Source of the DNA: Dyadobacter fermentans DSM 18053
GTDB lineage: Bacteria; Bacteroidota; Bacteroidia; Cytophagales; Spirosomataceae
Assembly: GCF_000023125.1 (NCBI RefSeq)
Contig: NC_013037.1
Location: forward strand, 3,224,001 to 3,288,000
Reading direction: 5' to 3'
DNA length: 64,000 bases
Shown in pieces: positions 49,356 through 58,885 of this stretch. A program made the translations under genes and the position numbers. The notes under the pieces are model-generated. The model searched no databases and was not told where the DNA came from. It worked only from the letters and a program-made list of their open reading frames with translations. Within the stretch, counting starts at the first letter, position 1; each line of letters begins with the position of its first letter.

Positions 49356-49823
49356 TTAAGCCTGGCCGACGCCAGGTCTCGTCATCTGGATGTGTTCGAT
49401 GGCATCTTCCAGGTAAACCTCGCCCGATTGCCTGAAACCGAACGACTCGTAAAACCTTTTCAGGTAGAGCTGCGCACCAATGCGGATCGGAACGTTGCCG
49501 TACAGGGCTTCGACCTTCTGGATCGAGACGTTCAGCAGCTCGATGCCGTGACCGGCACCGCGGCCCTGCGATGAAACCACGATCCGCCCGATTGCCGGGT
49601 ATTCGTATGATAATCCCGGCGGAACGATCCGCGCGAATGCCATGAGCACACCATCGCGGTAGCCCGATAGGTGGTGGCTCTGCAAATCCTTGTTATCCAT
49701 ATCCAGGTAACAGCAGCGTTGTTCGAGTACGAAAACCTCGCTTCGCAGCCGCAGGATGCCATAGAGCTCTTTGGTAGTGAGTTCGTCAAATGTCTGAAAG
49801 CGCCAGTTGAGTTGATTTGTCAT
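49356..49823 (-). CDS. GNAT family acetyltransferase, ElaA-like
   Basis: 155 residues. The ElaA-type start WRFQTFDELTTKELYGILRL with EVFVLEQRCCYLDMDNKDLQ, and the acetyl-CoA loop IGRIVVSSQGRGAGHGIELL (about residues 82-101), identify a single-domain GNAT. The C-terminus LKRFYESFGFRQSGEVYLED is also typical. The substrate is unknown. It is divergent from yebC and upstream of metF on the same strand, separated by about 395 bp that hold the metF leader. Confidence 0.88.
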   Translation of the reverse strand: MTNQLNWRFQTFDELTTKELYGILRLRSEVFVLEQRCCYLDMDNKDLQSHHLSGYRDGVLMAFARIVPPGLSYEYPAIGRIVVSSQGRGAGHGIELLNVSIQKVEALYGNVPIRIGAQLYLKRFYESFGFRQSGEVYLEDAIEHIQMTRPGVGQA

Positions 49824-49871
49824 GAAGAATTGTTCAAAAGAATTTATTTCGCCTGATATTGACCGTTTTTA

Positions 49872-49879
49872 TAAATTTG
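49872..49879 (+). promoter_or_regulatory. -7 element TAAATTTG before yebC
   Basis: Exact TAnnTTTG match 58 nt ahead of the ATG at 49938; a TTTC at 49847-49850 is a loose -33 candidate. Confidence 0.5.
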
Positions 49880-49937
49880 CGGCACAATTAGCAATACAAG
49901 GTACCAACATTAAAATAACTAATAATATATTATAAGT

Positions 49938-50651
49938 ATGGGAAGGGCTTTTGAATACAGAAAGGCACGGATGTTCAAACGGTGGGACAAGATGGCCAAA
50001 ACTTTCACGAGGATTGGAAAAGACATCGTTCTGGCGGTGAAAAACGGAACTGCAGACCCCGCCACCAACTCGAAACTCCGGGTTCTCCTGCAAAACGCCA
50101 AGGCAGTGAACATGCCGAAGGAAACCGTGGAAAGGGCTATCAAACGCGCAACTGCCAAAGATCAGGACGATTATAAGGAAATGGTGTACGAAGGCTACGG
50201 CCCGCACGGCATCGCGATCCTCGTTGAAAGCACGACAGATAACCCAACCCGCACGGTGGCTAACGTAAGAAGCTATTTCAATAAGCTCGGCGGCAGCCTG
50301 GGAACAATGGGCATGCTCGACTTCATTTTCGACCGCAAATGCATTTTCAAGATCAAAAACACCGGTAAGGACCTCGAAGAGCTGGAATTCGAACTGATCG
50401 ACGCCGGCGGCGAGGAGGTTTTCCTCGACGAAGAGACTAACCTGATCAACATTTACGGCGAGTTCTCGGCGTTTGGTGCATTACAGCATTATTTCGAAGA
50501 GAACGGCTATGAAATCGTGGAAGCGGATTTCGACCGCATTCCGAACGATACCAAGACATTGAGCGAAGAGCAAATCGCGGAAGTCGAGAAACTGATCGAA
50601 AAGATCGAGGAAGACGACGACGTGCAGCGCGTTTACCATAACATGGCTTAA
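49938..50651 (+). CDS. YebC/PmpR family protein
   Basis: 237 residues of the universally distributed YebC family (PF01709), which binds DNA and also helps ribosomes through difficult sequences. The start MGRAFEYRKARMFKRWDKMA differs slightly from the usual MAGHSKWxxIKHRK but is typical of Bacteroidota. Also seen are NMPKETVERAIKRATAKDQD, YEGYGPHGIAILVE and DNPTRTVANVRSYFNKLGG. The stop codon shares the TTAA sequence with the stop of the convergent GreA-like gene. Confidence 0.9.
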   Translation: MGRAFEYRKARMFKRWDKMAKTFTRIGKDIVLAVKNGTADPATNSKLRVLLQNAKAVNMPKETVERAIKRATAKDQDDYKEMVYEGYGPHGIAILVESTTDNPTRTVANVRSYFNKLGGSLGTMGMLDFIFDRKCIFKIKNTGKDLEELEFELIDAGGEEVFLDEETNLINIYGEFSAFGALQHYFEENGYEIVEADFDRIPNDTKTLSEEQIAEVEKLIEKIEEDDDVQRVYHNMA

Positions 50652-51094
50652 TGCAGCGCCACAATCCGGTGTTGTTTTTTCATAAATTCAAAATAGGCCC
50701 CGGCTTCCTTCCCTAACAGGGAGGCGCCCACGGGAGACGAAGATGAGACTGCCAAAACGGTCTCATTTTCTATTTTAACGGCCCCCAGACTGACGGCGAT
50801 GAAGAACCAGCCCGCCGTCGTTTCCAGCAGCGTCCCTACCGCACTGCGCACAGGCGACTCGCCTTCGCCTATCTTTTCGAGGATCAGCCGCTCCTGCCGC
50901 GCCTGCTCGTACTGGCGCGCGTGCATATTCCTGTCCAGCTGCCCCATCGACCGCGACGTTTCATATTTGTCCCCCATCGAACTCTTCCCCTGATCATTCG
51001 CCGACTCCTGCGCCGCTTCCATGGCGGTCCACGCCACCTGCATGCGCTCATCGAGAAGAGATTTGAGTTCGGCGATCACCGTTGCTTTATCCAT
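50648..51094 (-). CDS. GreA/GreB-like protein
   Basis: 148 residues. The N-terminal half is a probable coiled coil (VIAELKSLLDERMQVAWTAM, then RQYEQARQERLILEKI). The C-terminal half resembles the FKBP-like part of GreA/GreB (VSLGAVKIENETVLAVSSSS, SPVGASLLGKEAGAYFEF). It is probably an RNA polymerase secondary-channel factor; related entries are sometimes misnamed 3-oxoacyl-ACP synthase. The two acidic residues at the coiled-coil tip cannot be assigned with confidence. It is convergent with yebC, and the two stop codons overlap. Confidence 0.65.
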   Translation of the reverse strand: MDKATVIAELKSLLDERMQVAWTAMEAAQESANDQGKSSMGDKYETSRSMGQLDRNMHARQYEQARQERLILEKIGEGESPVRSAVGTLLETTAGWFFIAVSLGAVKIENETVLAVSSSSPVGASLLGKEAGAYFEFMKKQHRIVALH

Positions 51095-51445
51095 TTGTCA
51101 GAAATATGGCTGCCCGTGCGGCAGCTGTTATCAAAAGGTTGCAAATATAATGAGCAGCCGTTCAATAATGCGTACTCACTCGCAGCCGCCGGGGGTACGA
51201 CAACTGCATCGAAATAAATAGTCAGACCAGCCCCTATTTCTTCTAAAAATACAAATCGCTATCATCGAAAAAGTGCGTCCTGAATGCAACTACTTTGGAC
51301 GTACCGGCGAGTTATGTTTAAAACACTAATAACCAACTGAAAACTAAGTAAATACCAGCCATTCTACGTCAAAATAGCTGCCATTTTTCTAGCATTTAAT
51401 TGACAATAATTTTAATTTTTGTCAGCAACAACCTCCTCTATTATC
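51095..51445. other. Intergenic region between the GreA-like and CotH genes
   Basis: About 350 bp without a gene. It serves as the divergent promoter region. The last 80 bp before the CotH gene are very AT-rich, but no exact TAnnTTTG match with a good -33 partner is seen. No repeats or RNA genes were recognised. Confidence 0.5.
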
Positions 51446-54400
51446 ATGAAATATTTATACTACACATTATTGGTGGCCTGCTGGGCATCATGTCCATTTT
51501 GTTTTGGTCAATCTGTTAAGATCAATGAGCTGATGGCTTCCAATTCCAGCTCCTATTTGGATGAAACCGGTTCGGACGAGGACTGGATCGAGCTTTACAA
51601 TGCCGGCGCTACGCCCGTGGATTTGAGCGGTTATTATCTTACCGACGACGCAGGCGAGTTGAAAAAATTCCAGTTACCATCCAGCAGCGGTGCACTAACC
51701 ATCCAGCCCGGCGGCTTCCTGATCCTCTGGGCGAGCGGTTTGCCGTCGCGCGGGCCGAAACACCTCGGCTTCGGGCTTAGTGGCGACGGAGAGCAGCTGC
51801 TACTGGTCGCACCGAACGAGACGATCATCGACCAGCTCGATTTCCCGAAACAGCGAACGGACATTTCCTATGGGCGCAAAACGAACGGTTCTTCCGAAAT
51901 CGTGTATTTCTCTCCCTCCTCGCCCAACGCCGGCAATATGGCGGCCAACTCCTACACGGGTTTCGCGTCGCCGCCGGTGATGAGCGTGGAAAGCGGCTTT
52001 TTCCAAAACAGCTTCACGCTCACGATTTCCACCGCTGTGCCGGGTGCAGAAGTGTATTACACCACCGACGGCTCCCAGCCCGACAAAAACAATATCACAG
52101 CGCCGGGCAAGGCTTATCAATTCAAAAACCAATACCCGAAAAACCCCGGAGATGGCATAGGGTCCACCTTTACCAATCACTTTCTTACGCTGAAACAGAA
52201 TTCGCCCGTCAACATCCCGATAACCGACAAATCGGGGCAGCCTGACGTCCTTGCGGCCATTTCGGCTACCAACGATTTTATCCCTACCTATAATTCGGTG
52301 CCGGTGAAGCCGGTTTACAAAGGGATGGTCATCCGCGCAAAGGTTTATGAGGCCGGAAAACTGCCCAGCGAAACGGAATCCCGGACGTATCTTTTCACAA
52401 CCGATGGCCAGCCTAAATCGCAGCTAGCGGTATTCTCCATCAAAACCGACCCGGACGATATGTTCGATTATGAGGACGGGATCGGGGTTGCGGGGAAAGA
52501 TTTTGTGGATTGGCGTAATGCGAATCCGGGCGCCGGGTCGTTTGGGGCGCCGGTGGGAAACTATTACCGCAACACGGAAATTCCCTCGAATGTGGAAGTG
52601 CTGATCAACGGCAGTCCGGTCATTAACCAGGACCTTGGCCTGCGCATTCACGGCCAGGGGTCGAGGACCAGCGACAAGAAGAGTTTCCGGCTGTACTCCA
52701 CCGGCCCGAATGCTTCCCAAAGCGATATCGACTACCCGCTTTTTCCGTCACTTCCTTTTCACACATTCAGGAGGCTGATCATGCGGAATTCCGGCAATGA
52801 TTACGAGCGGACGCTCATGAAGGACTCTTACATTCATCAGATCGCGAAAGGGCTCGACATTGAATTGCAGGAATACCGTCCCGTCACAACCTACCTCAAT
52901 GGCGAATACTGGGGCATTCACGACCTGCGCGAACGCCAGGATGAATACTATTTTGCCAGCCATTACGCGCTCGAACCCGAAAACATCGAGTTTTTCGCCG
53001 ACCCCGAGATTGAAAACAATTCTGGGCATTACGCGGACCTTTCCAATTTCATCAAAACCCACAACATGGCCGACGCCGGCAATTATGACTACGCGTTGGC
53101 GCGAATGGACATCGACAATTTCATCGACTACTGCATTCTCGAACTTTATGCTGCGAACTGGGACTGGCCTTATGGGAATGTTACCTATTGGCGGCACAAG
53201 GTGCCGTACAGCCCGGCAGGCGGCAAGGGAAAGGATGGCCGCTGGCGCTGGGCACTTTTCGATGTCGATCTGAGCTTTGAAGAGCTGGATGCCAACCAGT
53301 TTCCCAAGGCATTGGGCGCCCCCGATTTCCTGCTGCAATATCTTTTGCCCAATACAACTTTCAGGAACAAGTTTATCAACCGTTATGCGGACCTGATCAA
53401 CAGCCATTTTCAGCCTCAGCGCCTGCTGGATCAGATTAATGTTTGTAAAAACCTGATTGCGAATGAGATGCCGGAAAACATCAAACGCTGGAACCGCCCG
53501 GCGAGCATGGCTACCTGGGAGTCGAATGTTAACCTGATGGTCAATTTCGCTACCAACCGGCCCAATGTGGCCCGGGGGCATATTCAAGGACAATTCAATC
53601 TTAGCGCAGGCACACAGCAGATCTCCGTTCATGTTTCCAATCAGGACCACGGCTATGTGCGCGTGAATACGATCGACATTCTTCCGAGTACCCTCGGCGT
53701 TTCTGCGAATCCTTATCCATGGAATGGCATTTATTTCAAAAACGTGAACATTTCCCTTACGGCGATCGCCAAACCGGGCTATAAGTTTTTGCAATGGGAA
53801 AACCTGACTACCAATGCTATTTCGCACAGCGCCACCATTGGATTTGCGCCATCCTCTTCGTCCAACTATCGTGCGGTGTTCGCAGTAGATGTCGCCCCGG
53901 CACAAGTGCCCGCGCCGCTCGACCCCAGCGCATGTGCGTACGATTTCAATGCGTGGCTGGCTACTGCGGCCGGGAATACCTTTCCGGACAATATGCGGTT
54001 TGTATATATGGAAAACGACGACCCGGACCTTAATTCGCCCGTCGTCGGATTTACCAGCGGGGTTTATAACCTCACGAGCCGCACGCGCATCAACGGCCTA
54101 GGCGACCAGGGCATTTCGTTTATCAACACCGGCAATGCAGCGGGTAACCCGGGCTATCCGGGCATGAAGCTCGGCGGCGCCATTCTGGCATTGAATACCA
54201 TCGGCAAGACCGTCGCGAGTGTGAAATGGACGGGCGGGACGGTCACGCCCAATGCAAGGCCTTACGCGATCCGGCTGCAATACCGCCTTTCGGAAACGGG
54301 GCCATTTACCGACGTGCTGAACCCTAATAACCAGCCGGTGGAATATGTCCGGTCGGCCACGGCGGGGCACGAGCAGGTGATCGATTGGGTGGCGCTCCCG

Positions 54401-55057
54401 GCCGAAGTCCTCAACAAACCTTACGTGCAGCTGCTATGGCGGTATTATTGTACGGACGCCACTTTGACGGGCGCGCGGGACGAACTGCGCCTGGACGATA
54501 TTATGGTGCAAACCTGCTCCGACCCGCTGCCGGTGACGCTCGTTAGTTTTAATGCAACCACAGTGGAAGAAAAAGTACTGGTAACCTGGGCAACGACCGA
54601 AGAAAGGGACCACGACCATTTCGAGGTGCAGCGGTCGCACGACGCCCGCAGCTGGGCGGCCCTGGGACGCATTTCGGGAAAGGGAAGCGTGAATAGTTTC
54701 AACCAATACCGCTTTGAAGACCCATGGCCGTTATCCGGAACAAGTTATTATAGGTTAAAACAGGTCGATACCGACCAAACCTATGCGTTTTCCCACGTAG
54801 TAACCGTGCAACGGCCCGGGTTTGCTGCGAGCGTTTTTCCGAATCCGGCAGACCACATATTGTACTTGAAAATACCCGTTCAGAAAGGCGGGTCGAGCTA
54901 CACTGTTATGGATGTTTCGGGGAACGTGCGGCTGCGCGGCTATGTAATGACTGGCCGGTCGTCGATTCCGATCGGAAGCTTATTACCGGGCTTTTATATC
55001 ATGAAAATCCTGAATGATGACGGGACATCCGCTTTGTTGAAGTTTGTCAAAAAGTGA
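51446..55057 (+). CDS. CotH-kinase-like surface protein with lamin-tail domain and T9SS sorting signal
   Basis: 1203 residues from the ATG at 51446; the longer frame from a TTG adds nine residues ahead of a clean signal peptide (MKYLYYTLLVACWASCPFCF). Order: lamin-tail domain about 25-140 (INELMASNSSSYLDETGSDE), chitobiase C-terminal-like domain about 165-320 (AEVYYTTDGSQPDKNN), CotH domain about 400-680 (RRLIMRNSGNDYERTLMKDS; WRWALFDVDLSFEELD), a bacterial repeat (GYKFLQWENLTT), and an Ig-like module beginning LPVTLVSFNA with the T9SS type A domain at the end (FPNPADHILYLKI to KFVKK). It is probably secreted to the cell surface. Kinase activity is by family only. Confidence 0.88.
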   Translation: MKYLYYTLLVACWASCPFCFGQSVKINELMASNSSSYLDETGSDEDWIELYNAGATPVDLSGYYLTDDAGELKKFQLPSSSGALTIQPGGFLILWASGLPSRGPKHLGFGLSGDGEQLLLVAPNETIIDQLDFPKQRTDISYGRKTNGSSEIVYFSPSSPNAGNMAANSYTGFASPPVMSVESGFFQNSFTLTISTAVPGAEVYYTTDGSQPDKNNITAPGKAYQFKNQYPKNPGDGIGSTFTNHFLTLKQNSPVNIPITDKSGQPDVLAAISATNDFIPTYNSVPVKPVYKGMVIRAKVYEAGKLPSETESRTYLFTTDGQPKSQLAVFSIKTDPDDMFDYEDGIGVAGKDFVDWRNANPGAGSFGAPVGNYYRNTEIPSNVEVLINGSPVINQDLGLRIHGQGSRTSDKKSFRLYSTGPNASQSDIDYPLFPSLPFHTFRRLIMRNSGNDYERTLMKDSYIHQIAKGLDIELQEYRPVTTYLNGEYWGIHDLRERQDEYYFASHYALEPENIEFFADPEIENNSGHYADLSNFIKTHNMADAGNYDYALARMDIDNFIDYCILELYAANWDWPYGNVTYWRHKVPYSPAGGKGKDGRWRWALFDVDLSFEELDANQFPKALGAPDFLLQYLLPNTTFRNKFINRYADLINSHFQPQRLLDQINVCKNLIANEMPENIKRWNRPASMATWESNVNLMVNFATNRPNVARGHIQGQFNLSAGTQQISVHVSNQDHGYVRVNTIDILPSTLGVSANPYPWNGIYFKNVNISLTAIAKPGYKFLQWENLTTNAISHSATIGFAPSSSSNYRAVFAVDVAPAQVPAPLDPSACAYDFNAWLATAAGNTFPDNMRFVYMENDDPDLNSPVVGFTSGVYNLTSRTRINGLGDQGISFINTGNAAGNPGYPGMKLGGAILALNTIGKTVASVKWTGGTVTPNARPYAIRLQYRLSETGPFTDVLNPNNQPVEYVRSATAGHEQVIDWVALPAEVLNKPYVQLLWRYYCTDATLTGARDELRLDDIMVQTCSDPLPVTLVSFNATTVEEKVLVTWATTEERDHDHFEVQRSHDARSWAALGRISGKGSVNSFNQYRFEDPWPLSGTSYYRLKQVDTDQTYAFSHVVTVQRPGFAASVFPNPADHILYLKIPVQKGGSSYTVMDVSGNVRLRGYVMTGRSSIPIGSLLPGFYIMKILNDDGTSALLKFVKK

Positions 55058-55092
55058 ATGTCCCGTCGCTCTGGCCTCGCATTCGGGCGGGG

Positions 55093-56808
55093 TCAGAGCT
55101 TCGTTATTTTCTTTCTTACAAGCTCTCCGCCGGAATTGAACTCGATAATGTATTCGCCACGGTTCAGTTCCGAAACGTCGAGCTCTTTGCCCTCCTGCTT
55201 TCGCAACAGCTCACGGCCATTCAAATCCATTACCCTCAGGCCGCTCACGGCTGAGCCATCGCTCGTGGCGACTTCGATGATGTGCTGCGACGGGTTAGGA
55301 AAAACCGCCGACTCGCGCGCCACATTGTCGCTGCGCACGACGATGATCCTTGAAAGCGTCGCCGTCCCGTCGTAATCGACCTGGTTCAAGCGGTAATAGG
55401 TAGTGATGGGATAAGGCGACTCATCTGTAAAACGGTAGGTGTTCATTTCCTTGCTGTCGCCAGCGCCTGCTATGTTGCCCACCGTAGTGAATGTCTTCGC
55501 GTCGCTGCTTTTTTGAATCTCGAAATAGTCGTTACTCGTTTCCGAGCTCGTGACCCATTCCAGTTCGTTGAAGCCGTTAATGCCTTTTTGGCCATTAAAC
55601 CGCACGAGTGTGACCGGCAATGGCGGCGGTGGAAGCGGCGGGGCGCTTGCCATGAACGGCTGGGCATTGGCTAGTATATTTTCGGACGGATCGACGATTG
55701 CGTCCCGCCAGAGGCTGGCTGCCATGCTCTGTCCCTGTTCGTTGAAGTGCAGGCCGTCGTAGCGCCCCTCATTGCCGATCGCATTCAAATTCGCTCCGCG
55801 GAATGTATAAGGGTCATCGTTGATCAGCTGATTCTGCGCGTCGGTAATTCCCTGCTTGATGCCGTTGTTGTAGCACGATGTGGCCACGAGCCATGGCAGT
55901 GCCTGGAAACCGGCCTCATCCCGCATCTTTTGGACAACTTGCTGGCTCCGGGAATAGAACCCCGGCCCGTCGGTATCGCCATCGTTGATACCATGCGCGG
56001 ACAGGACGGCCCGCAGCCCGGTCCGGGGCGCATATTTGCTCATCGTATTGCGGATATTCACGTACGGCATCCGGATGTCATATTTGATAAATCCGTGGTC
56101 GAATGGAATATCGTAGGCAGCTTTCTGAAAATGCCCCATGTTGCTGCCTCCGAATGCCGCACTGTAAAACAGGATGGGCACGTTCAATGCTTCTACGAGC
56201 AAATCACCCAGTTTGGACCAGAACCAGGGCTGATCGGCCATCGGCGCGATCCCGCAGTTCTGACACAAATGCGTGGGAATGAGTGGTGGAAGGTGCTCCG
56301 GGCTTCCGGTTTGCAAATACTGGTTCCGAAGACCGGGATCGGCGTTAGGGTTCATGGAATTGACCATATCGCTCGTGGAGCCGGTCACAGCACCTTCGGC
56401 TGCGGCGGCATTGGAATGGCCCACAATGAGGAACACTTCCCCGACGCCCACCTTTTCGATCGTCACCGAGCTGCCGATCTGCTGATTTCCGTTGTTCATA
56501 CCCCTTACTTCGAGATCGAACCGGCCGCCTGTGGAGGTGAGGAAACCGCTGAAAACGCCGTTGGTCAGGTCTGTGGTGATCGTTGTCCAGTTCACACCGC
56601 TGCCGGGCTCGCCGCCCCTGGTCTTTAACCGGGCCTCGATACGATGTACCTGATTCCCGGTACAAATGCCGGTAATGTAGACATTGGCATTACCACTCTG
56701 GTTACGCTGAAAAACCACTCTTGACGGCGGGAAACTAACACTGACCTGTGCCTGCACCAACGGATGGGTAAACAAGAAAGTAAAAAATAAATAGAGTTTT
56801 ACGCGCAT
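55093..56808 (-). CDS. SGNH/sialate O-acetylesterase-like protein with T9SS sorting signal
   Basis: 571 residues from the ATG at 56808, which starts a signal peptide (MRVKLYLFFTFLFTHPLVQA). The catalytic Ser appears in FLIVGHSNAAAAEGA, where the family usually has GQSN. The later YDGLHFNEQGQSMAA carries the Asp-x-x-His pair. The C-terminal part repeats the module seen in the CotH protein (LPVTLVRFNGQ...YYRLNQVDYDG), followed by a T9SS type A domain (VFPNPSQHIIEVATSDG to KKITKL). It is probably a secreted carbohydrate esterase. Its end lies 35 bp from the convergent CotH gene. Confidence 0.85.
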   Translation of the reverse strand: MRVKLYLFFTFLFTHPLVQAQVSVSFPPSRVVFQRNQSGNANVYITGICTGNQVHRIEARLKTRGGEPGSGVNWTTITTDLTNGVFSGFLTSTGGRFDLEVRGMNNGNQQIGSSVTIEKVGVGEVFLIVGHSNAAAAEGAVTGSTSDMVNSMNPNADPGLRNQYLQTGSPEHLPPLIPTHLCQNCGIAPMADQPWFWSKLGDLLVEALNVPILFYSAAFGGSNMGHFQKAAYDIPFDHGFIKYDIRMPYVNIRNTMSKYAPRTGLRAVLSAHGINDGDTDGPGFYSRSQQVVQKMRDEAGFQALPWLVATSCYNNGIKQGITDAQNQLINDDPYTFRGANLNAIGNEGRYDGLHFNEQGQSMAASLWRDAIVDPSENILANAQPFMASAPPLPPPPLPVTLVRFNGQKGINGFNELEWVTSSETSNDYFEIQKSSDAKTFTTVGNIAGAGDSKEMNTYRFTDESPYPITTYYRLNQVDYDGTATLSRIIVVRSDNVARESAVFPNPSQHIIEVATSDGSAVSGLRVMDLNGRELLRKQEGKELDVSELNRGEYIIEFNSGGELVRKKITKL

Positions 56809-56984
56809 AGAAAGACGTTTAAAAAATTGAAAAACTGAACGAACCGGGTGCTGAAAAAGGCAACAGAACATTGGTCCGTCTGCCGGGGACGGATTGATTG
56901 ATACTTAATACACCTTTTGGTTAAATGATTATCAGGAAATAGGGAGGAATCTCTAACGAAGCGTCGGGTAGTTGAGCATATTGA

Positions 56985-56992
56985 CAAAAATA
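56985..56992 (-). promoter_or_regulatory. -7 element candidate TATTTTTG for the esterase-like gene
   Basis: TAnnTTTG match on the minus strand, about 175 nt before the ATG at 56808; no -33 partner is clear. The rest of the 361-bp divergent region 56809-57169 holds no gene. Confidence 0.35.
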
Positions 56993-57114
56993 ACAAAGTC
57001 AATGCCGCAAGTTAGCGAGAGTTACCGACAAATTATTCTACGGTATTTAGATTCTTTTCTACGGACAAAATGGAGGTTTATCTAAAATGATAAAAACCGA
57101 AAATTCCCTCCGGA

Positions 57115-57146
57115 TTTTCGCATTGAGCGCTTCCTTATTATCTTTG
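57115..57146 (+). promoter_or_regulatory. Promoter of pyrB
   Basis: TATCTTTG at 57139-57146, 23 nt before the ATG at 57170, with a TTTT/TTTC -33 candidate at 57115-57119. The leader would be short. Confidence 0.55.
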
Positions 57147-57169
57147 CCAAACTTTCTTGAATACAAACA

Positions 57170-58090
57170 ATGACACAACTTTCGGTCCGGCACTTACTTG
57201 GAATTAAAAACCTGAACGAGAACGACATTCAAACTATCCTGGATACAGCGACACAGTTCAAGGAAGTCATTAACCGCCCTATCAAGAAAGTACCTTCCCT
57301 GCGGGACATTACCATCGCCAACGTATTTTTCGAAAATTCCACCCGCACACGGCTATCTTTTGAGCTTGCCGAGAAGCGACTTTCTGCGGATGTCGTGAAT
57401 TTTTCGGCGTCGGGAAGTTCGGTAAAAAAGGGCGAGACACTGCTCGACACGGTTAACAACATCCTGGCCATGAAAGTGGACATGATCGTAATGCGGCACA
57501 GCAGCCCCGGCGCGCCTCATTACCTTTCGAGCCGCATTCCGGCGAATGTGGTAAATGCCGGCGACGGCACCCACGAGCACCCTACCCAGGCATTGCTCGA
57601 TGCATTCTCGATGCGTGAAAAACTGGGTGACCTGGCAGGTAAAAAGATTGCGATCATCGGCGACATCACGCATTCACGCGTAGCATTATCCAACATATTC
57701 TGCCTGCAAAAGCTGGGTGCCGAAGTAATGGTATGCGGGCCGTCTACACTGATCCCCAAACACTTGGGCGAGCTTGGCGTTAAAATCGGCCATAATGTGA
57801 AAGAAGCATTGCAATGGTGCGATGTAGCGAATGTGCTGCGTATACAACTGGAACGGCAGCAGATCAAGTATTTCCCGTCGCTGCGCGAGTATTCGTTGTA
57901 TTATGGTATCAACAAGGCCATGCTCGACGAGTTGAACAAAGAGATCGTACTCATGCACCCGGGGCCGATCAACCGCGGCGTGGAACTATCGTCCGACGCT
58001 GCCGATTCGCACCATTCCATTATCCTGAACCAGGTGGAAAACGGCGTGGCCGTACGGATGGCCGTGCTATATCTGCTCGCACAGCAATAA
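57170..58090 (+). CDS. pyrB: Aspartate carbamoyltransferase catalytic subunit
   Basis: Condenses carbamoyl phosphate and aspartate, the committed step of pyrimidine synthesis. 306 residues. The carbamoyl-phosphate motif STRTR lies in FFENSTRTRLSFELAEKRLS (about residues 52-72). Other blocks are ASGSSVKKGETLLDTVNNI, DGTHEHPTQALLDAFSMRE and LMHPGPINRGVELSSDAADS. No pyrI regulatory subunit or other pyr gene is adjacent. The stop directly abuts the stop of the convergent AlkD-like gene, with no bases between. Confidence 0.94.
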   Translation: MTQLSVRHLLGIKNLNENDIQTILDTATQFKEVINRPIKKVPSLRDITIANVFFENSTRTRLSFELAEKRLSADVVNFSASGSSVKKGETLLDTVNNILAMKVDMIVMRHSSPGAPHYLSSRIPANVVNAGDGTHEHPTQALLDAFSMREKLGDLAGKKIAIIGDITHSRVALSNIFCLQKLGAEVMVCGPSTLIPKHLGELGVKIGHNVKEALQWCDVANVLRIQLERQQIKYFPSLREYSLYYGINKAMLDELNKEIVLMHPGPINRGVELSSDAADSHHSIILNQVENGVAVRMAVLYLLAQQ

Positions 58091-58801
58091 TCAGCACCTT
58101 ACTTCTTTTCGCTTTCTTCCCAGCAGGCCTTTGTCCCATACTTTCTGAATATAGTCGGGCGGGTAAGGCACTTTGCATTCGGTATTGCCCATATTGACCT
58201 TCACTTTCCCGATCCTTTTCCCAACTTCCATTGCTTTTTTGGCCAGCGGGGGATAGTACGAACCTACGGCGATCACGAAGCCGTTCATGACGTACCGCAC
58301 CTGGTTAGGCGCCGAATGCACCTCTCGCTCCACGCGATCGAGCAACTGATCGATTTCCTGCTGATCGAGCTGGTCGTCCGGGGTTAATGCCAGAATGCAG
58401 CCCCACGTTGCCCAGCCGGCATCGGCGGTGAGTTCGTCCTCGGATTCGATCCATTTCCGGGCCATTTCGAATTTCCAGGGACTTTCGGCCGCATTCCATG
58501 CCACGGTATACTCGCTGATCATGTGCCAGGTTGCTCCATTTATCCACTCGTCGAGCACCTCGGGCGTCATCAGCGCGGGTTTCGACATTAGCCCGGCCAG
58601 GTACATCGCATCCGAATTCCCGGTCTTAAACAGTTCCAATGCCAGTTCGTGGTCATTTTTATGCCTTTTCAGGATCGGTTTCATATCGCCGATCCTCACG
58701 CCGTAAATAGGCTCCACCGCACCGTGGTTCTTCATTGTTTTGAGCGTTTGCTCGGTGCCGAGCAATGCCAGCTCGTTCATTATCTCCTTCACCTGGTCCA
58801 T
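58091..58801 (-). CDS. AlkD-like DNA alkylation repair protein (HEAT-like)
   Basis: 236 residues of the DNA_alkylation family (PF08713): repeated helix pairs, with YGVRIGDMKPILKRHKNDHE, AWNAAESPWKFEMARKWI and NQVRYVMNGFVIAVGSYYP. Classical AlkD glycosylases remove alkylated bases, but this branch (with the AKKAMEVGKRIGKVKVNMGN C-terminal region) is poorly characterised and may bind DNA or RNA without that activity. It stands alone and is convergent with pyrB. Confidence 0.8.
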   Translation of the reverse strand: MDQVKEIMNELALLGTEQTLKTMKNHGAVEPIYGVRIGDMKPILKRHKNDHELALELFKTGNSDAMYLAGLMSKPALMTPEVLDEWINGATWHMISEYTVAWNAAESPWKFEMARKWIESEDELTADAGWATWGCILALTPDDQLDQQEIDQLLDRVEREVHSAPNQVRYVMNGFVIAVGSYYPPLAKKAMEVGKRIGKVKVNMGNTECKVPYPPDYIQKVWDKGLLGRKRKEVRC

Positions 58802-58885
58802 TTCCGGAAGATTTGTTTTACATTCAAAATATAATGTTTTTGACAGAAATTATCCTTTTCATCCAAACCTAAAAATTCACCTGCC

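Noticed and set aside
52748..53905. 385-codon open frame opposite the CotH gene
   Set aside because: Antisense shadow of recognisable CotH-domain sequence.
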